Source: CAIKLP01 sp965279595 (GTDB lineage Bacteria > Bacteroidota > Bacteroidia > Sphingobacteriales > Sphingobacteriaceae). Taken from it: a DNA stretch of 64,000 bases. The stretch lies in assembly GCA_965279595.1 (NCBI GenBank), contig OZ257246.1, positions 1 to 64,000 on the forward strand. Reading direction: 5' to 3'. This document shows, piece by piece, positions 8,305 to 18,379 of the stretch. Each line of letters starts with the position of its first letter. The first letter of the stretch is position 1. The notes beneath the pieces were generated by a model. That model worked only from the letters and a program-made list of their open reading frames with translations. It did not search any database and was not told where the DNA came from. The position numbers and the translations under genes are program-made.

Positions 8305-8979
8305 ATGAAGAAAAAACTTATTTTATTACATGGAGCCATTGGTTCCAAAGAAGAATTTACATCCTTAACTACAAAATTAAATAATCAATATGATGTATTG
8401 GCATTGAATTTCCCAGGGCATGGACAAGAACCCTTTTCTAACGAATTATTTAGTATTGAACTTTTTTGTCAACATGTGTTGCCATATATTGAATCTGAAA
8501 AAGAACCAATTACTTTATTGGGTTATAGTTTAGGTGGATATGTTGCACTTTTGTTGGCAGCTAAATATCCTGATAAAATAGAATCAGTAATTACTTTTGC
8601 CACTATTTTTGATTGGAGTGAAATGCAAAGTGAAAAACAAATCAGACAAATTAATCCAGAAAAAATTGAAGAGAAAGTACCTGCTTTTGCAAAACATTTG
8701 GAAAAGGTACACGGTAGTGAATGGAAAAAAGTGTTAACCAATACCCATCATTTATTAGCTGAATTAGGTAAGAATCCATTATTGAATGAAGAAGTATTTG
8801 CAAGAATCAATCAAAAAGTAATCATCACTGTAGGTGATCGTGATGCATTGGTAAGTATTGAAGAAAGCATAAAAACTTACAAGGTTATCAAGAATGCAAG
8901 TTTAGCTGTGTTCCCTAATACAGGACATCCCATTCAGAATTTAAACATGAATTATTTAGCTGATTTATTAGGTAAATAA
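8305..8979 (+). CDS. Alpha/beta-fold hydrolase
   Basis: A small 224-residue hydrolase without a signal peptide. The oxyanion loop is 'LILLHGAIGSKEEF', the nucleophile Ser75 lies in LLGYSLGGYVALLLA, the likely acid is in 'VGDRDALVSIEES' and the catalytic His in 'FPNTGHPIQNLN'. The cap is short. The fold resembles the MenH/YcjY-like group, and ubiE/menG is its divergent neighbour, but no menaquinone motif beyond the generic fold was seen, so no substrate is assigned. It is a single-gene unit with its own -7 element and a strong bidirectional terminator at 8998-9023. Confidence 0.85.
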   Translation: MKKKLILLHGAIGSKEEFTSLTTKLNNQYDVLALNFPGHGQEPFSNELFSIELFCQHVLPYIESEKEPITLLGYSLGGYVALLLAAKYPDKIESVITFATIFDWSEMQSEKQIRQINPEKIEEKVPAFAKHLEKVHGSEWKKVLTNTHHLLAELGKNPLLNEEVFARINQKVIITVGDRDALVSIEESIKTYKVIKNASLAVFPNTGHPIQNLNMNYLADLLGK

Positions 8980-8997
8980 TTAGCTGATGTTATAAAA

Positions 8998-9023
8998 AAA
9001 AGGAGGAATAAATTCCTCCTTTT
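8998..9023. terminator. Bidirectional hairpin terminator
   Basis: A 12-base-pair perfect stem (AAAAGGAGGAAT with its complement at 9012-9023) has a 2-base apex, A-rich on the left and T-rich on the right. It lies between the convergent hydrolase and protease genes and can terminate both. Confidence 0.85.
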
Positions 9024-9027
9024 CAAT

Positions 9028-12000
9028 TTATAATTTTATCATTCTGGAAACCCAATGATTTTCTTCGGTTTTTATTTTTAGGAAATAAACACCTTTAGGT
9101 AATTTAGAAATATCAATTTCTTTTGAGAAATCCTCTTTGTCTTTTAATAGATTTTCATTCCAAACAATTCTTCCTAATTCATCTACTATTTGTAAGGATA
9201 AATTTCCTGTCAATTCATTTGATAAATTTACTGTAACCAATTCATTGGCTGGATTTGGATAAACAGAAAGTAATGACAATGTTTCTTTAGCATCCACACC
9301 TACATTTAAACCAACTGCAATTTCATCAGAATAATTTGAAAATCCAGCTAAGTTTGCACAACGCACTTTGAAATAATACAATACTCCTACTACTAAATTA
9401 TTACTTACGTATTGTTTAGCATCCGTTGAAAGGCTTGCTACTTGTGTATAATGAGAATTATCACCATCAGAACGTTCTACTTTATAAGAAGATTCATTAT
9501 TTGCATTATCAACCCAACGAATGGTTAAACTTGTTCCTGTATTGGAAAGTTTTTTCAGTCCAGTTGGTGTTGCTGGAACTCCACCTGTAGTAAATGAAGT
9601 GATGGTTGAAAACGGCGCATCTCCACAATCATTTTGAGCAGCAATTCTTGTGTATAATTTTTTATACTGAGGTAAACTTAAGTTTCCAATTGATGTTGTT
9701 GTTCCACCTAAGATTATTGTATCCAAAAATAAATTATTCATGTTAGTATCCAATGCTATTTGCAAGCGATAGATATTAGCCCCTGTAACCACTGACCATG
9801 CAAAGTTGATGTTCGGTATTACATTTAATTGTTGTTGCGCTGGAGAGCTCATGGTTGATTGTGCAGTCAATTTAGGAGCGATCACATAATCAACAGTTGA
9901 GCTATGTGAAATTCCATTAGCTAGGGCATTTACTTTTAGTGTTTTATTACCAGCAATTAAACCTAAGCTTGAAATTTTGATAAAAGAAGTATCACCAGGC
10001 ATTACAGGATTCTTACTAAAACTTCCTGCCACTGCACCTGCAGGTAATGCAGCTACTGATAAAGTTATTGGACTAGAAAAATTCAACAAACTAGATGTGA
10101 TAATTTTTATTTCTGCTGAATCAGGAACACAAATACTTAATTTTTCGGCTCTTGAAAATAGAGAATAATCAGGGCTTACTGGATTAATTACAGAAATAGA
10201 AGCATTATTGATATCAAAGAAAATATTGTTGATGGGTTGAACTTTTATTCTACCTAAAGCAGTGATTGTATTTGGTACCACAAATGATGCACTGCCATCA
10301 TTTTCTGTACTATCAATTAAAATAATAGGGAAAGTATTTCCACCGTCTGTAGAAAAAGAAATTCGAACTTTACTGCAATTTAATGGAGCGGCAGTAGTAT
10401 TGGCAACATTCCAAAAAATATTTCTTGTTGTACCTACATAAAAAGTATCTATAAAATTTGTGCTTGTGATATTGAATGGACCAGCATGACTTACCACATC
10501 AATTTTCATATTATCAAATCCAAAAGTCCCAGCCATTGCACTTGGGTCACGAGCCAACAATCGCATCACCATTGATCTTGGATAGCTTGCCATTTTCTCA
10601 CCTTTAGTTTGTGAATTAGCTAATACATTTGATAATCTAGGGAAAATTCTAGTTGTTGTAGTTGCTGGTGGAAATGACCTAAAGGTGGGTGCATTTCCAA
10701 CTGGCGCATTGGGTCCACCGGCTGCGCCTAAATCCATCTCCACCCAATTGTATAATAAAGAGTCTCCATCAGGATCAACAGCAGAGCCAGTCAAAGAAAA
10801 TGGAGTGTTAATTGGAATTATATAATCTGGACCAGCTTCAACAACCGGAGGAAAATTACCTGTTGGAGTTTTAACAGGACAAACATTTCCTGCACCAGTA
10901 GTTATGAAAGCTTGAATTTCATCTAAGGCACTTGCATGAAAAACACGATCACCTACATTGGTGATTACATCAACACCACATTGTGTATAGTATGCCATAA
11001 TGGTAGAACCTCCACCTGGTTCATAAGCTGTACCCCCATTTCTATTTCCATTACATCCACCAGTAATAGAATTAAAAGTATGATTAGCACCAAACATGTG
11101 ACCAACTTCATGACTTAAAAAATCGATATCAAATTCTATACCTACAGGATTGGGTAAACCAGTTACTCCCATTGCTTTTCGAGCATTTACACATATCGCA
11201 GCTAAAGAAGCGATTCCCCCTGGACCAGTACTAAATGAATGTCCAATATCATAATTGGCATTTCCAATTTTAGCAGTTAATAAAGTTTGATTTTCACCTA
11301 ACATAGTTCCACCGCTTTCATTGGTAAATGGATCAGCACCTGTTAAATAAAATAAGGTATCAGTATTGGCAATTAAATTAAAATGCACTGCCACTTCTCT
11401 TTCATACAAACCATTTACTCTATTTATTGTTGTAACCACTTTCGACAAAACCATTGCTTTTGTTGGTGTTGCAGAGCCAGTTGATGCTTGAGCATATTCA
11501 ATGGTACATGATACTGCCATTCTATAAGCACGGTATTGAATTTCATCTGCACTATTTTTATTAGCTAAATATCTTTCAACATTTTGGCTATTTTCTTTAT
11601 TCAAAATTTCATCATTTTCCATATTACAAATTGGAGATTGACTCAATTCAGGATAATCATTTGCATAAAAAACTAAATAATTTTGACGGTTATCTTTACT
11701 GATAGGCTCTACATAATATCTTCCATCAGTAGAAAATACCAATGCGTGAAAGCCCATGTAACCAACATCAATTTTAACTGTATTTAAAGGATTAGAAATA
11801 CTAATACCAGTGTATGTTTTTATTTCAGGATATCTATTTGCTAAACCCTCTTCCATCATAGGTGTTTCTACAATTCTGAATGATTCTACACCACCATAAG
11901 GCAAGGGAATATCTAATACAACTCCTGTGCTTTTAGCTTGATTGATAAAACTAAATGTAGGTGCCTTTGCCAATTCATTTTTTAAATCAGCATAATTAAT

Positions 12001-12159
12001 TTGAACAGTTCTGAACTTATCTGGTAAAGGATTTTTAAATGCTTTACTTGCGATTGCTTTATTTGTTTCATTCCACAAAATTCCGGTATTGGCCAACAAA
12101 CCTTTGGAAAGTATGGTAAACAGGGCAAGGATAAGAATCAGTTTCGATTTTAATTGCAT
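9028..12159 (-). CDS. T9SS-exported metzincin (M12B/reprolysin-like) protease, copy 1
   Basis: A large secreted zinc protease. The start at 12159 gives a clean signal peptide (MQLKSKLILILALFTILSKG); an upstream in-frame ATG at 12198 adds 13 residues without merit. A propeptide-like region is followed by the zinc site HEVGHMFGANH (first His at residue 350), the HExxHxxxxxH pattern of metzincins, with the Met-turn 'STIMAYYTQCG' after it. Downstream are a PKD/cadherin-like segment ('PPVVEAGPDYIIPINTPFSL'), Ig-like segments and a fibronectin type III domain ('ATPTGLKKLSNTGTSLTIRW'). The C-terminus is a type A T9SS sorting domain: 'LLSVYPNPANELVTVNLS' to 'GVYFLKIKTEENHW'. It is a tandem paralogue of the next gene. 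Substrate unknown. Confidence 0.9.
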   Translation of the reverse strand: MQLKSKLILILALFTILSKGLLANTGILWNETNKAIASKAFKNPLPDKFRTVQINYADLKNELAKAPTFSFINQAKSTGVVLDIPLPYGGVESFRIVETPMMEEGLANRYPEIKTYTGISISNPLNTVKIDVGYMGFHALVFSTDGRYYVEPISKDNRQNYLVFYANDYPELSQSPICNMENDEILNKENSQNVERYLANKNSADEIQYRAYRMAVSCTIEYAQASTGSATPTKAMVLSKVVTTINRVNGLYEREVAVHFNLIANTDTLFYLTGADPFTNESGGTMLGENQTLLTAKIGNANYDIGHSFSTGPGGIASLAAICVNARKAMGVTGLPNPVGIEFDIDFLSHEVGHMFGANHTFNSITGGCNGNRNGGTAYEPGGGSTIMAYYTQCGVDVITNVGDRVFHASALDEIQAFITTGAGNVCPVKTPTGNFPPVVEAGPDYIIPINTPFSLTGSAVDPDGDSLLYNWVEMDLGAAGGPNAPVGNAPTFRSFPPATTTTRIFPRLSNVLANSQTKGEKMASYPRSMVMRLLARDPSAMAGTFGFDNMKIDVVSHAGPFNITSTNFIDTFYVGTTRNIFWNVANTTAAPLNCSKVRISFSTDGGNTFPIILIDSTENDGSASFVVPNTITALGRIKVQPINNIFFDINNASISVINPVSPDYSLFSRAEKLSICVPDSAEIKIITSSLLNFSSPITLSVAALPAGAVAGSFSKNPVMPGDTSFIKISSLGLIAGNKTLKVNALANGISHSSTVDYVIAPKLTAQSTMSSPAQQQLNVIPNINFAWSVVTGANIYRLQIALDTNMNNLFLDTIILGGTTTSIGNLSLPQYKKLYTRIAAQNDCGDAPFSTITSFTTGGVPATPTGLKKLSNTGTSLTIRWVDNANNESSYKVERSDGDNSHYTQVASLSTDAKQYVSNNLVVGVLYYFKVRCANLAGFSNYSDEIAVGLNVGVDAKETLSLLSVYPNPANELVTVNLSNELTGNLSLQIVDELGRIVWNENLLKDKEDFSKEIDISKLPKGVYFLKIKTEENHWVSRMIKL

Positions 12160-12211
12160 GGTAAATGTTATTGTATATTGTGTTATTAATTTATTCAAAA
12201 CTTTATAAAGC

Positions 12212-12237
12212 TAAGGCGATGATAAATCATCGCCTTA
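12212..12237 (-). terminator. Hairpin between the two protease paralogues
   Basis: A 12-base-pair near-perfect stem (TAAGGCGATGAT and its complement) with a 2-base apex lies just downstream of the 12273-15404 gene. It has no long U-tract, so it could attenuate rather than end transcription into the next protease. Confidence 0.55.
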
Positions 12238-12272
12238 ACAAATATTAAATCAATCTAAAAAAATAGACTGAA

Positions 12273-15200
12273 TTAGAATTTCATTATTCTTCTTAGCAAT
12301 TGATCGTTATCAGTTTGCATTTTCAAAAAGTAAACTCCTTTTGGTAAATCAGATAAATTCATTTCAACATGTAGTTCATTATTTGATTTATTAACATTGC
12401 TTGTATAAACAATTCTTCCTAATTCATCTACTATTTGAATTTTCACATTACCCTTGTACTCGTTATCCAAATCAGCAGATAATAAATTATTTGTTGGGTT
12501 AGGATAAATAGATAAAATAGTTGCACTAGTTTCATTGTTTACACCTACACCAAAATTCACACTTAATTCATTTGAATAAAGTGAAGAACCCACTAGGTTA
12601 GTACATTTCACACGATAAAAATAAGTTACTCCAACTGTTAAACCATTACTGATAAATTGAGTAGCATCAGATGAAAGTGATCCAACTTGTTTATAATTGG
12701 TATTCGTTGTATCTGATTTTTCTACTTTATAACCTGATTCATTCATGGCATTGTCTGTCCACTTAATTGTGATACTAGTTGCAGTGCTTGTAACCTTAAA
12801 TAAGTTTGTAGGAGCTGCAGGTACACCATTGGTTGTAAAACCATTGATGCCAGAGAAAGGTCCATCACCACAAGTATTTAAACCACCAACTCTATAAAAT
12901 AATTTAGTGTATTGAGGTAAAGCTGTAGCGTTGAATAAAGTTGAACCAGAACCATTGATTATAGAGTCAACAATCAAAGTATTAAAACTTGAATCACTTG
13001 CAATTTGAATATGATAAGCAGTTGCATTTGCAACATTGTTCCAAGTAAATGATGCATTAGGCAATACATTTAATTGTTGTTGTGTTGGTGAAGTGATAAC
13101 AGCTGCAGCACTTACAGATGCTAATACTGTAAAGTTAGCAGTTGTGTTAGCATTCACAGAAGCATTGACACCATTGATCTTTAAAGTTTTTGCACCAGCT
13201 GTTAAACCTGCTGTAGAAACTTTTACATAAGAAGTATCACCTGGCATCATTGGGTTTTTGGTAAATGGACCTGCAACTGCTCCTGCTGGTAAATTAGAAG
13301 TTGACAAAGTTATTGGTGAATTGAAACCAAGTATTGCGCCTGCAGTCACTCTGAATTCAACTGAATCAGGAGGACAAGCATTTGTTGAAGTAGCAGCGTT
13401 AAATAAATTAAAACCTGGTCCTGCAGGAGCTAAAACTTTGATAGCTGAATTGTTGATATCAAAAAAGATATTTCCAATTGCCTCTACTTTAACTCGAGCT
13501 GTTGTGCTTAAATTATTGGGAACTGTAATATTTTCTGTTCCATCATTTGCTGTACTATCTGCTAAAATAATCGGGAAAGTAACTCCATTATCAGTTGATA
13601 ATAAAATACGAACCATTGAACAATTTATAGGAGCTATATCAGTATTTCCAACTAACCAATTTACTGTTTCAGTGGTACCCACATAAAATGTATCTGCTGT
13701 ATTAGAAGATGAGATTGAGAAAGGTCCAGCAGCTGCAGAAACAGCGATGGTCATTTCATCTTTTCCAGTTGCACCTGCATTTGGAACGTTATCTCTAACT
13801 ACTAATCTGAATTTCATATTACGAGCATAGCTCGCCATTTTTTCACCTTTAGTTTGTGAATTAGCTAATATGTTTGATAGCTGAGGGAATAATCTAACTG
13901 ATGTTGTTTTTGGTGGGAAAAATCTAAATAATGGCGCATTTCCAGTTGCACTATTTGGTGCACCTTGAGGGCCTAAATCCATTTGTTCCCAGCTATATGT
14001 TAATCCTTCTGGACCATCAGGGTCAACTGCTGAACCTTTTAATTGAAAAGGAGTATTAATTGGAATAGTATAGTTTGCACCTGCATCAACAGTAGGTGTG
14101 TTATTTGTTGTTACAGTTTTTGCTGCACATGCATTTGCAGTAGTTGTAATGAATGCATTGATTTCATCAATACTGATAGCATGAAAATATGGATCACTAT
14201 GTAAAGCAATATCATCTGCCCCACAAATACCCGCATAAGCCATGATGGTTGTTCCACTACCTGGCTCATAAGCTGTGGTTGAATTTCTATTTCCTCCTGC
14301 ACAAGAACCAGTAACTGAATTGAAGGTATGGTTACCAGCAAATTGATGTCCCATTTCATGAGCAACATAATCAATATCAAAAGCATCACCTACTGGTGAA
14401 GGAGAACCTGTTACACCTTGTCCTTTACGAGAAGTAACACAAACAGAACCTAATGAAGCGATACCACCACCACCTGTACTGAATACGTGACCGATATCAT
14501 AATTAGCAGAACCAATCCTTGCATTAACAGTAGTTTGATTTTGAGATAACATGGCTGCACCATCATTATTTGAATATGGACTCGTACCAGTATTATAAAT
14601 TAAAGTATCATTATTAGCTACTAAATTCATGTGTACTGCAACTTCTGTTTCATATACTCCATTGATACGATTCATGGAAGTAACCATTTTAGCAAGTACT
14701 TGCGCTTTAGTTGGAGAAACTAATCCAGTTGCTGCTTTCGAGTATTCAACTGTACAAGCTAAAGCCAAACGGTATTGTCTATATGTTACTACAGCCGAAC
14801 TTGATTTAGCATAATATTCTTCTAAACGATTTTTATTTTCTAATTCAAATTGTTCATCTGATACTGTTGAACAATTAAAAACATTCGCCCAAGTTGGTAA
14901 ATCACGACGGTAATAAACGATATAGTCTGAGTTGTTTTCGTTAGAAACAGGATCAATAAAATATCTTCCTTCAGTTGATAATACCATGGCATGAAATCCC
15001 ATATAACCCACATCTATTTTAGCAATATTTCCTGGGTTAGTTAAACTAACTGCCGTATATGTTTTTATTTCAGGATATTTTGCAGCTAAACCTTCTTCCA
15101 TCATAGGTGTTTCAAAAACTTTGAAATTTTCATACCCACCATAAGGCATTGGCAATGCAATTTCAATAGTTGATTGACGAGAAGCAATTCCGAAATTTTG

Positions 15201-15404
15201 AATGCTAGCATTTGCTAAATTCATTCTTAAAGATTCGTAATTGATTTGAACACTTCTAAATTTCTCAGGTAAAACTTTTTTGTAAGATTTAGTGACTACT
15301 TGAGCATTGGTTTCTTTCCACTGATTTGTTGCTGCTGTTGATGAGCTAATCGCTCCAATTAAAACAGCAAAAAGCAGAAGGGTTGGCTTAAATTTAATGA
15401 ACAT
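12273..15404 (-). CDS. T9SS-exported metzincin (M12B/reprolysin-like) protease, copy 2
   Basis: A 1043-residue paralogue of the downstream gene with the same domain order throughout. The signal peptide is 'MFIKFKPTLLLFAVLIGAIS'. The zinc site HEMGHQFAGNH begins at His349 and the Met-turn is in 'TTIMAYAGICG'. Cys residues around the site ('VTGSCAGGNRN' and 'AGICGADD') probably form disulfides, as in exported proteases. A fibronectin type III domain ('AAPTNLFKVTSTATSITIKW') precedes a type A T9SS sorting domain from 'ILSIYPNPTNNLLSADLDNE' to 'GVYFLKMQTDNDQLLRRIMK'. It was probably produced by tandem gene duplication; the copies have since diverged in sequence but not in architecture. Confidence 0.9.
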   Translation of the reverse strand: MFIKFKPTLLLFAVLIGAISSSTAATNQWKETNAQVVTKSYKKVLPEKFRSVQINYESLRMNLANASIQNFGIASRQSTIEIALPMPYGGYENFKVFETPMMEEGLAAKYPEIKTYTAVSLTNPGNIAKIDVGYMGFHAMVLSTEGRYFIDPVSNENNSDYIVYYRRDLPTWANVFNCSTVSDEQFELENKNRLEEYYAKSSSAVVTYRQYRLALACTVEYSKAATGLVSPTKAQVLAKMVTSMNRINGVYETEVAVHMNLVANNDTLIYNTGTSPYSNNDGAAMLSQNQTTVNARIGSANYDIGHVFSTGGGGIASLGSVCVTSRKGQGVTGSPSPVGDAFDIDYVAHEMGHQFAGNHTFNSVTGSCAGGNRNSTTAYEPGSGTTIMAYAGICGADDIALHSDPYFHAISIDEINAFITTTANACAAKTVTTNNTPTVDAGANYTIPINTPFQLKGSAVDPDGPEGLTYSWEQMDLGPQGAPNSATGNAPLFRFFPPKTTSVRLFPQLSNILANSQTKGEKMASYARNMKFRLVVRDNVPNAGATGKDEMTIAVSAAAGPFSISSSNTADTFYVGTTETVNWLVGNTDIAPINCSMVRILLSTDNGVTFPIILADSTANDGTENITVPNNLSTTARVKVEAIGNIFFDINNSAIKVLAPAGPGFNLFNAATSTNACPPDSVEFRVTAGAILGFNSPITLSTSNLPAGAVAGPFTKNPMMPGDTSYVKVSTAGLTAGAKTLKINGVNASVNANTTANFTVLASVSAAAVITSPTQQQLNVLPNASFTWNNVANATAYHIQIASDSSFNTLIVDSIINGSGSTLFNATALPQYTKLFYRVGGLNTCGDGPFSGINGFTTNGVPAAPTNLFKVTSTATSITIKWTDNAMNESGYKVEKSDTTNTNYKQVGSLSSDATQFISNGLTVGVTYFYRVKCTNLVGSSLYSNELSVNFGVGVNNETSATILSIYPNPTNNLLSADLDNEYKGNVKIQIVDELGRIVYTSNVNKSNNELHVEMNLSDLPKGVYFLKMQTDNDQLLRRIMKF

Positions 15405-15422
15405 AAATATTTAGTTTGAATT

Positions 15423-15457
15423 CGAAGTTAAGAATTTTTGCAATTGTTAAGCAAAAA
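15423..15457 (-). promoter_or_regulatory. Candidate promoter of protease copy 2
   Basis: On the minus strand a TTTTTG element (15452-15457) is followed after 21 bases by TAACTTCG (15423-15430). These fit the Bacteroidota -33/-7 pattern (TTG and TAnnTTTG) with one mismatch. The ATG follows 18 bases after the -7 box. The remaining ~150 bases up to the next gene show nothing else. Confidence 0.4.
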
Positions 15458-15608
15458 TCATCCCAAAAAGAGATAAAATGGGCATTAAAGAAGATAAATC
15501 TATAATAACTAACAATGAGGAAATATTATCTTGAAATACATATAATTTCAGTTGATAAGATGGGCGCTTCCCAAATAAAAATTGTCATTTGAGTGTCATC
15601 AAAGAATT

Positions 15609-16247
15609 TTAGTATGCTTCTTTAGACGTTTCCTTACTTGTAGTGAACTCATTCATTTTACTGATTGCCTTTGCTAAACGGGTAGCCAAATTGGGTTCAT
15701 AGGCAGCACCTTTATCAAAAGCAATAATTGTATTGAAATGAGTGAATTTAGTTTTATTCATTGCACTTGCTGGAGCAAATGTTAAGGTAAATGGATTAGT
15801 TAAAGTTAAAGGGAAAAGCAAAACTCTTTTGGTTGTTTCCACTGAGTTTGTTCTTTTCATATCCAATAGTCTAATATCAATTTCAACTTGAATCAATTGA
15901 TCTTTATAGCAAGTCGAAGCAGGATCAGCCTTGATAGTTAGTATTAAATTATCATTTGCATTGAAAGCTACATTGGTAACTAACCATTCACAATTATTTT
16001 TTGTAGGAATACTACTGGTGATATAAACGATTGGTTTATACTTCAATATTTTTTCAATAATCCATGCTTCCGTTTCTTCTTTAGTGGGTTCAATAACAGG
16101 TGCAACTACAACAGGAGCAGGTGCTACAGGCTTAGGTGCAACTTTCTTCACTGGTTTTTTACGTTGTGAATTAGGTACTTGTGCTTCAGCCAAATTAAAA
16201 GCAAAAAAGAAAAGTAAAAATGCAATTATTGGGAAATATCTTTTCAT
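15609..16247 (-). CDS. Exported protein of unknown function
   Basis: I do not recognise this family. The 212-residue product has a signal peptide ('MKRYFPIIAFLLFFFAFNLA', then EAQ) and a Lys/Pro/Ala/Val-rich linker ('KKPVKKVAPKPVAPAPVVV') that could span periplasm or peptidoglycan. A compact domain of about 140 residues follows, with two Cys ('NNCEWLV' and 'STCYKDQ') that could form a disulfide. The last ~20 residues are Ser/Thr/Lys-rich. No T9SS sorting motif was seen. It begins three bases after the stop of the E1 alpha/beta gene and is surely co-transcribed with it, although the functional link is obscure. Confidence 0.75.
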   Translation of the reverse strand: MKRYFPIIAFLLFFFAFNLAEAQVPNSQRKKPVKKVAPKPVAPAPVVVAPVIEPTKEETEAWIIEKILKYKPIVYITSSIPTKNNCEWLVTNVAFNANDNLILTIKADPASTCYKDQLIQVEIDIRLLDMKRTNSVETTKRVLLFPLTLTNPFTLTFAPASAMNKTKFTHFNTIIAFDKGAAYEPNLATRLAKAISKMNEFTTSKETSKEAY

Positions 16248-16250
16248 GAA

Positions 16251-18332
16251 TTAATAGGCTAATAATTTTTCGATTGCCAATGCTACTTTGTTTGCATTAG
16301 GAACCATGGTTGCTTCAAGTGTTGCATTCAATGGAATGGCTGGTAAAATTTCAGACCCTAATGTAGCAACTGCTGCATCTAAATTCTCAAAACATTCATT
16401 AGAAATTCTACCTGCTAATGCTTGAGCAAATGAATTCTGAATAGGCTCTTCAGTTAATACTAAACAACGATGATGCTTATTGACAGATTTTTGAACTGCC
16501 TCAAAATCCAAAGGATGAATGGTTCTTAAATCAATTAATTCTACCCTACCCTCAAATTCTTTCATCGCAGCTTTAGCCCAATAAACTCCCATACCGTAAG
16601 TAATAATAGTCATGGTAGTTATTTCTTCTGAAGACTCCACTTCTGTAACCATTCTAGCTTTTCCTAATGGAATAATATAATCTTCATCAGGTTCAATACT
16701 TTTGGCTTCTTCTGTTCCTTTTATTTTCGACCAATACAATCCTTTATGCTCCAACATGATTACCGGATTAGGATCATAGAATGCAGCTTTCATCAATCCT
16801 TTTAAATCTGCACCCGTTGAAGGATAACAAATTTTTATTCCTCTAATATTTGAAAGCACAGATTCAACAGAAGAAGAGTGATAAGGACCACCACTTCCAT
16901 AGGCACCAATGGGTACACGAATAACTGCACTCACTGGCCATTTTCCATTTGATAAATAACATGACCTAGCAACTTCAGTAAATAATTGATTCAAACCTGG
17001 CCATATATAATCTGCAAATTGGACTTCTACAATTGGCTTCAAACCCACTGCAGACATGCCCACTGTACTTCCAATTATAAATGCTTCTTGAATTGCTGTA
17101 TTAAATACACGATCATCACCGAATTTTTGAGCTAAGGTTGCAGCTTCTCTAAATACTCCTCCTAATCGACCACCAACATCTTGTCCGTACAATAAGCATT
17201 CAGGATGTTTTTGCATTATTTCTTGAACAGCAAATAAAGCTGAATCAACCATGATAGTTGCTACTTTTCCTGAGGGTTCTCTTTCCCCTTTTTCTTCTGT
17301 AATTGGAGTTGGAGCGAAATCATGTGTATATAAATCTTCAGGACGAGGATCTTCTGCTAAGAGCGCTTGATTATAATCTTCCTGAACATTTTCAATTGCT
17401 TTCTTTTCAATGGAACTGAGTAAATTTTCATCAAAACCATTTTCTAATAATTGAGCTTTAAATTTGGGAAAAGGATCACGCAAAGCTGCCTCTTCCAAAT
17501 CATCGCGATACCATTCTTTACGTACTCCAGAAGTATGATGATTCAATAAAGGTACTTTTGCATGAACTAAAAACGGACGACGTTCTGTTCTAATAATTGA
17601 TAAAACTTCTTGAATGGTTTGATAAGATTGAATGAAATCAGTTCCATCAATACTTCGCGTTTCAATGCCTACAAATCCTTTGGCATATTCACTTGCATCC
17701 ATAGCTCTAATTTCTTTAGCGCTTGCAGAAATATCCCATTCATTATCTTGCACTAAATATAAAATAGGCAATTGCTTCAAAGCTGCCATTTGAAAGGCTT
17801 CTGCCACTTCTCCTTCGGTAATACATGCATCACCCAAAGAACAAACAGCAATTGCTTTTCCAGATTCATCATTGTTTGATAAACCTAATTTTTCTTTGTA
17901 TTGAATGCCCATTGCAACACCAGTTGTTGGTATGGCTTGCATACCAGTTGCGGATGATTGATGAGGAATTTTTGGCATGTCAGCTCTATTCAAACTAGGG
18001 TGACAATAATAAGTTCTTCCTCCAGAAAAAGGATCATCTCTTTTTGCTAATAATTGCAACATTAAGTCGTAAGGCTTAAGCCCAATACCTAAAAGCATAG
18101 AATCATCGCGATAATAAGCTGATAAATAATCTTGAGGTAATAATTGCAAACTAACTGCTAATTGAATTGCTTCATGTCCACGTGAAGTTGCATGCACATA
18201 TTTTGCTGTTACTTCTTTATTAGCTTCATACAATTCTGTCATTGCCTTAGCCGTACACATGAGTGTCCAAGCTTGCAGCAAAGTATCTTCAGATATGCTT
18301 ATTTTCGGTTTGTTTTCAACAGCAGTTGGCAT
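16251..18332 (-). CDS. 2-oxoacid dehydrogenase E1, fused alpha and beta subunits
   Basis: A 693-residue single-chain thiamine-diphosphate enzyme. Residues ~15-330 are the E1 alpha part: 'KYVHATSRGHEAIQLAVSLQ' and the ThDP/Mg motif GDACITEGEVAEAF with Asp168 and Asn197 (usual GDG here GDA). Residues ~355-690 are the E1 beta part (transketolase pyrimidine and C-terminal domains): 'LYGQDVGGRLGGVFREAATL', 'IRVPIGAYGSGGPYHSSSVE' and 'VELIDLRTIHPLDFEAV'. Fused E1 enzymes of this type are common in Bacteroidota and are usually assigned to branched-chain 2-oxoacid decarboxylation, feeding an E2/E3 encoded elsewhere; no E2 or E3 gene is in the window. An exact -7 promoter box lies 20 bases upstream. 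Confidence 0.92.
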   Translation of the reverse strand: MPTAVENKPKISISEDTLLQAWTLMCTAKAMTELYEANKEVTAKYVHATSRGHEAIQLAVSLQLLPQDYLSAYYRDDSMLLGIGLKPYDLMLQLLAKRDDPFSGGRTYYCHPSLNRADMPKIPHQSSATGMQAIPTTGVAMGIQYKEKLGLSNNDESGKAIAVCSLGDACITEGEVAEAFQMAALKQLPILYLVQDNEWDISASAKEIRAMDASEYAKGFVGIETRSIDGTDFIQSYQTIQEVLSIIRTERRPFLVHAKVPLLNHHTSGVRKEWYRDDLEEAALRDPFPKFKAQLLENGFDENLLSSIEKKAIENVQEDYNQALLAEDPRPEDLYTHDFAPTPITEEKGEREPSGKVATIMVDSALFAVQEIMQKHPECLLYGQDVGGRLGGVFREAATLAQKFGDDRVFNTAIQEAFIIGSTVGMSAVGLKPIVEVQFADYIWPGLNQLFTEVARSCYLSNGKWPVSAVIRVPIGAYGSGGPYHSSSVESVLSNIRGIKICYPSTGADLKGLMKAAFYDPNPVIMLEHKGLYWSKIKGTEEAKSIEPDEDYIIPLGKARMVTEVESSEEITTMTIITYGMGVYWAKAAMKEFEGRVELIDLRTIHPLDFEAVQKSVNKHHRCLVLTEEPIQNSFAQALAGRISNECFENLDAAVATLGSEILPAIPLNATLEATMVPNANKVALAIEKLLAY

Positions 18333-18352
18333 CTTTTAAATTGATAAAGGGA

Positions 18353-18360
18353 CAAATTTA
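18353..18360 (-). promoter_or_regulatory. Candidate -7 element of the E1 gene
   Basis: On the minus strand TAAATTTG matches TAnnTTTG exactly and ends 20 bases before the ATG at 18332. A -33 TTG is not evident. Confidence 0.45.
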
Positions 18361-18379
18361 GGATTTTTGGGCAGAAAAA

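Noticed and set aside
9977..15000. Plus-strand frames inside the two protease genes
   Set aside because: They are short, poor in protein-like composition and lie opposite well-supported coding sequence.
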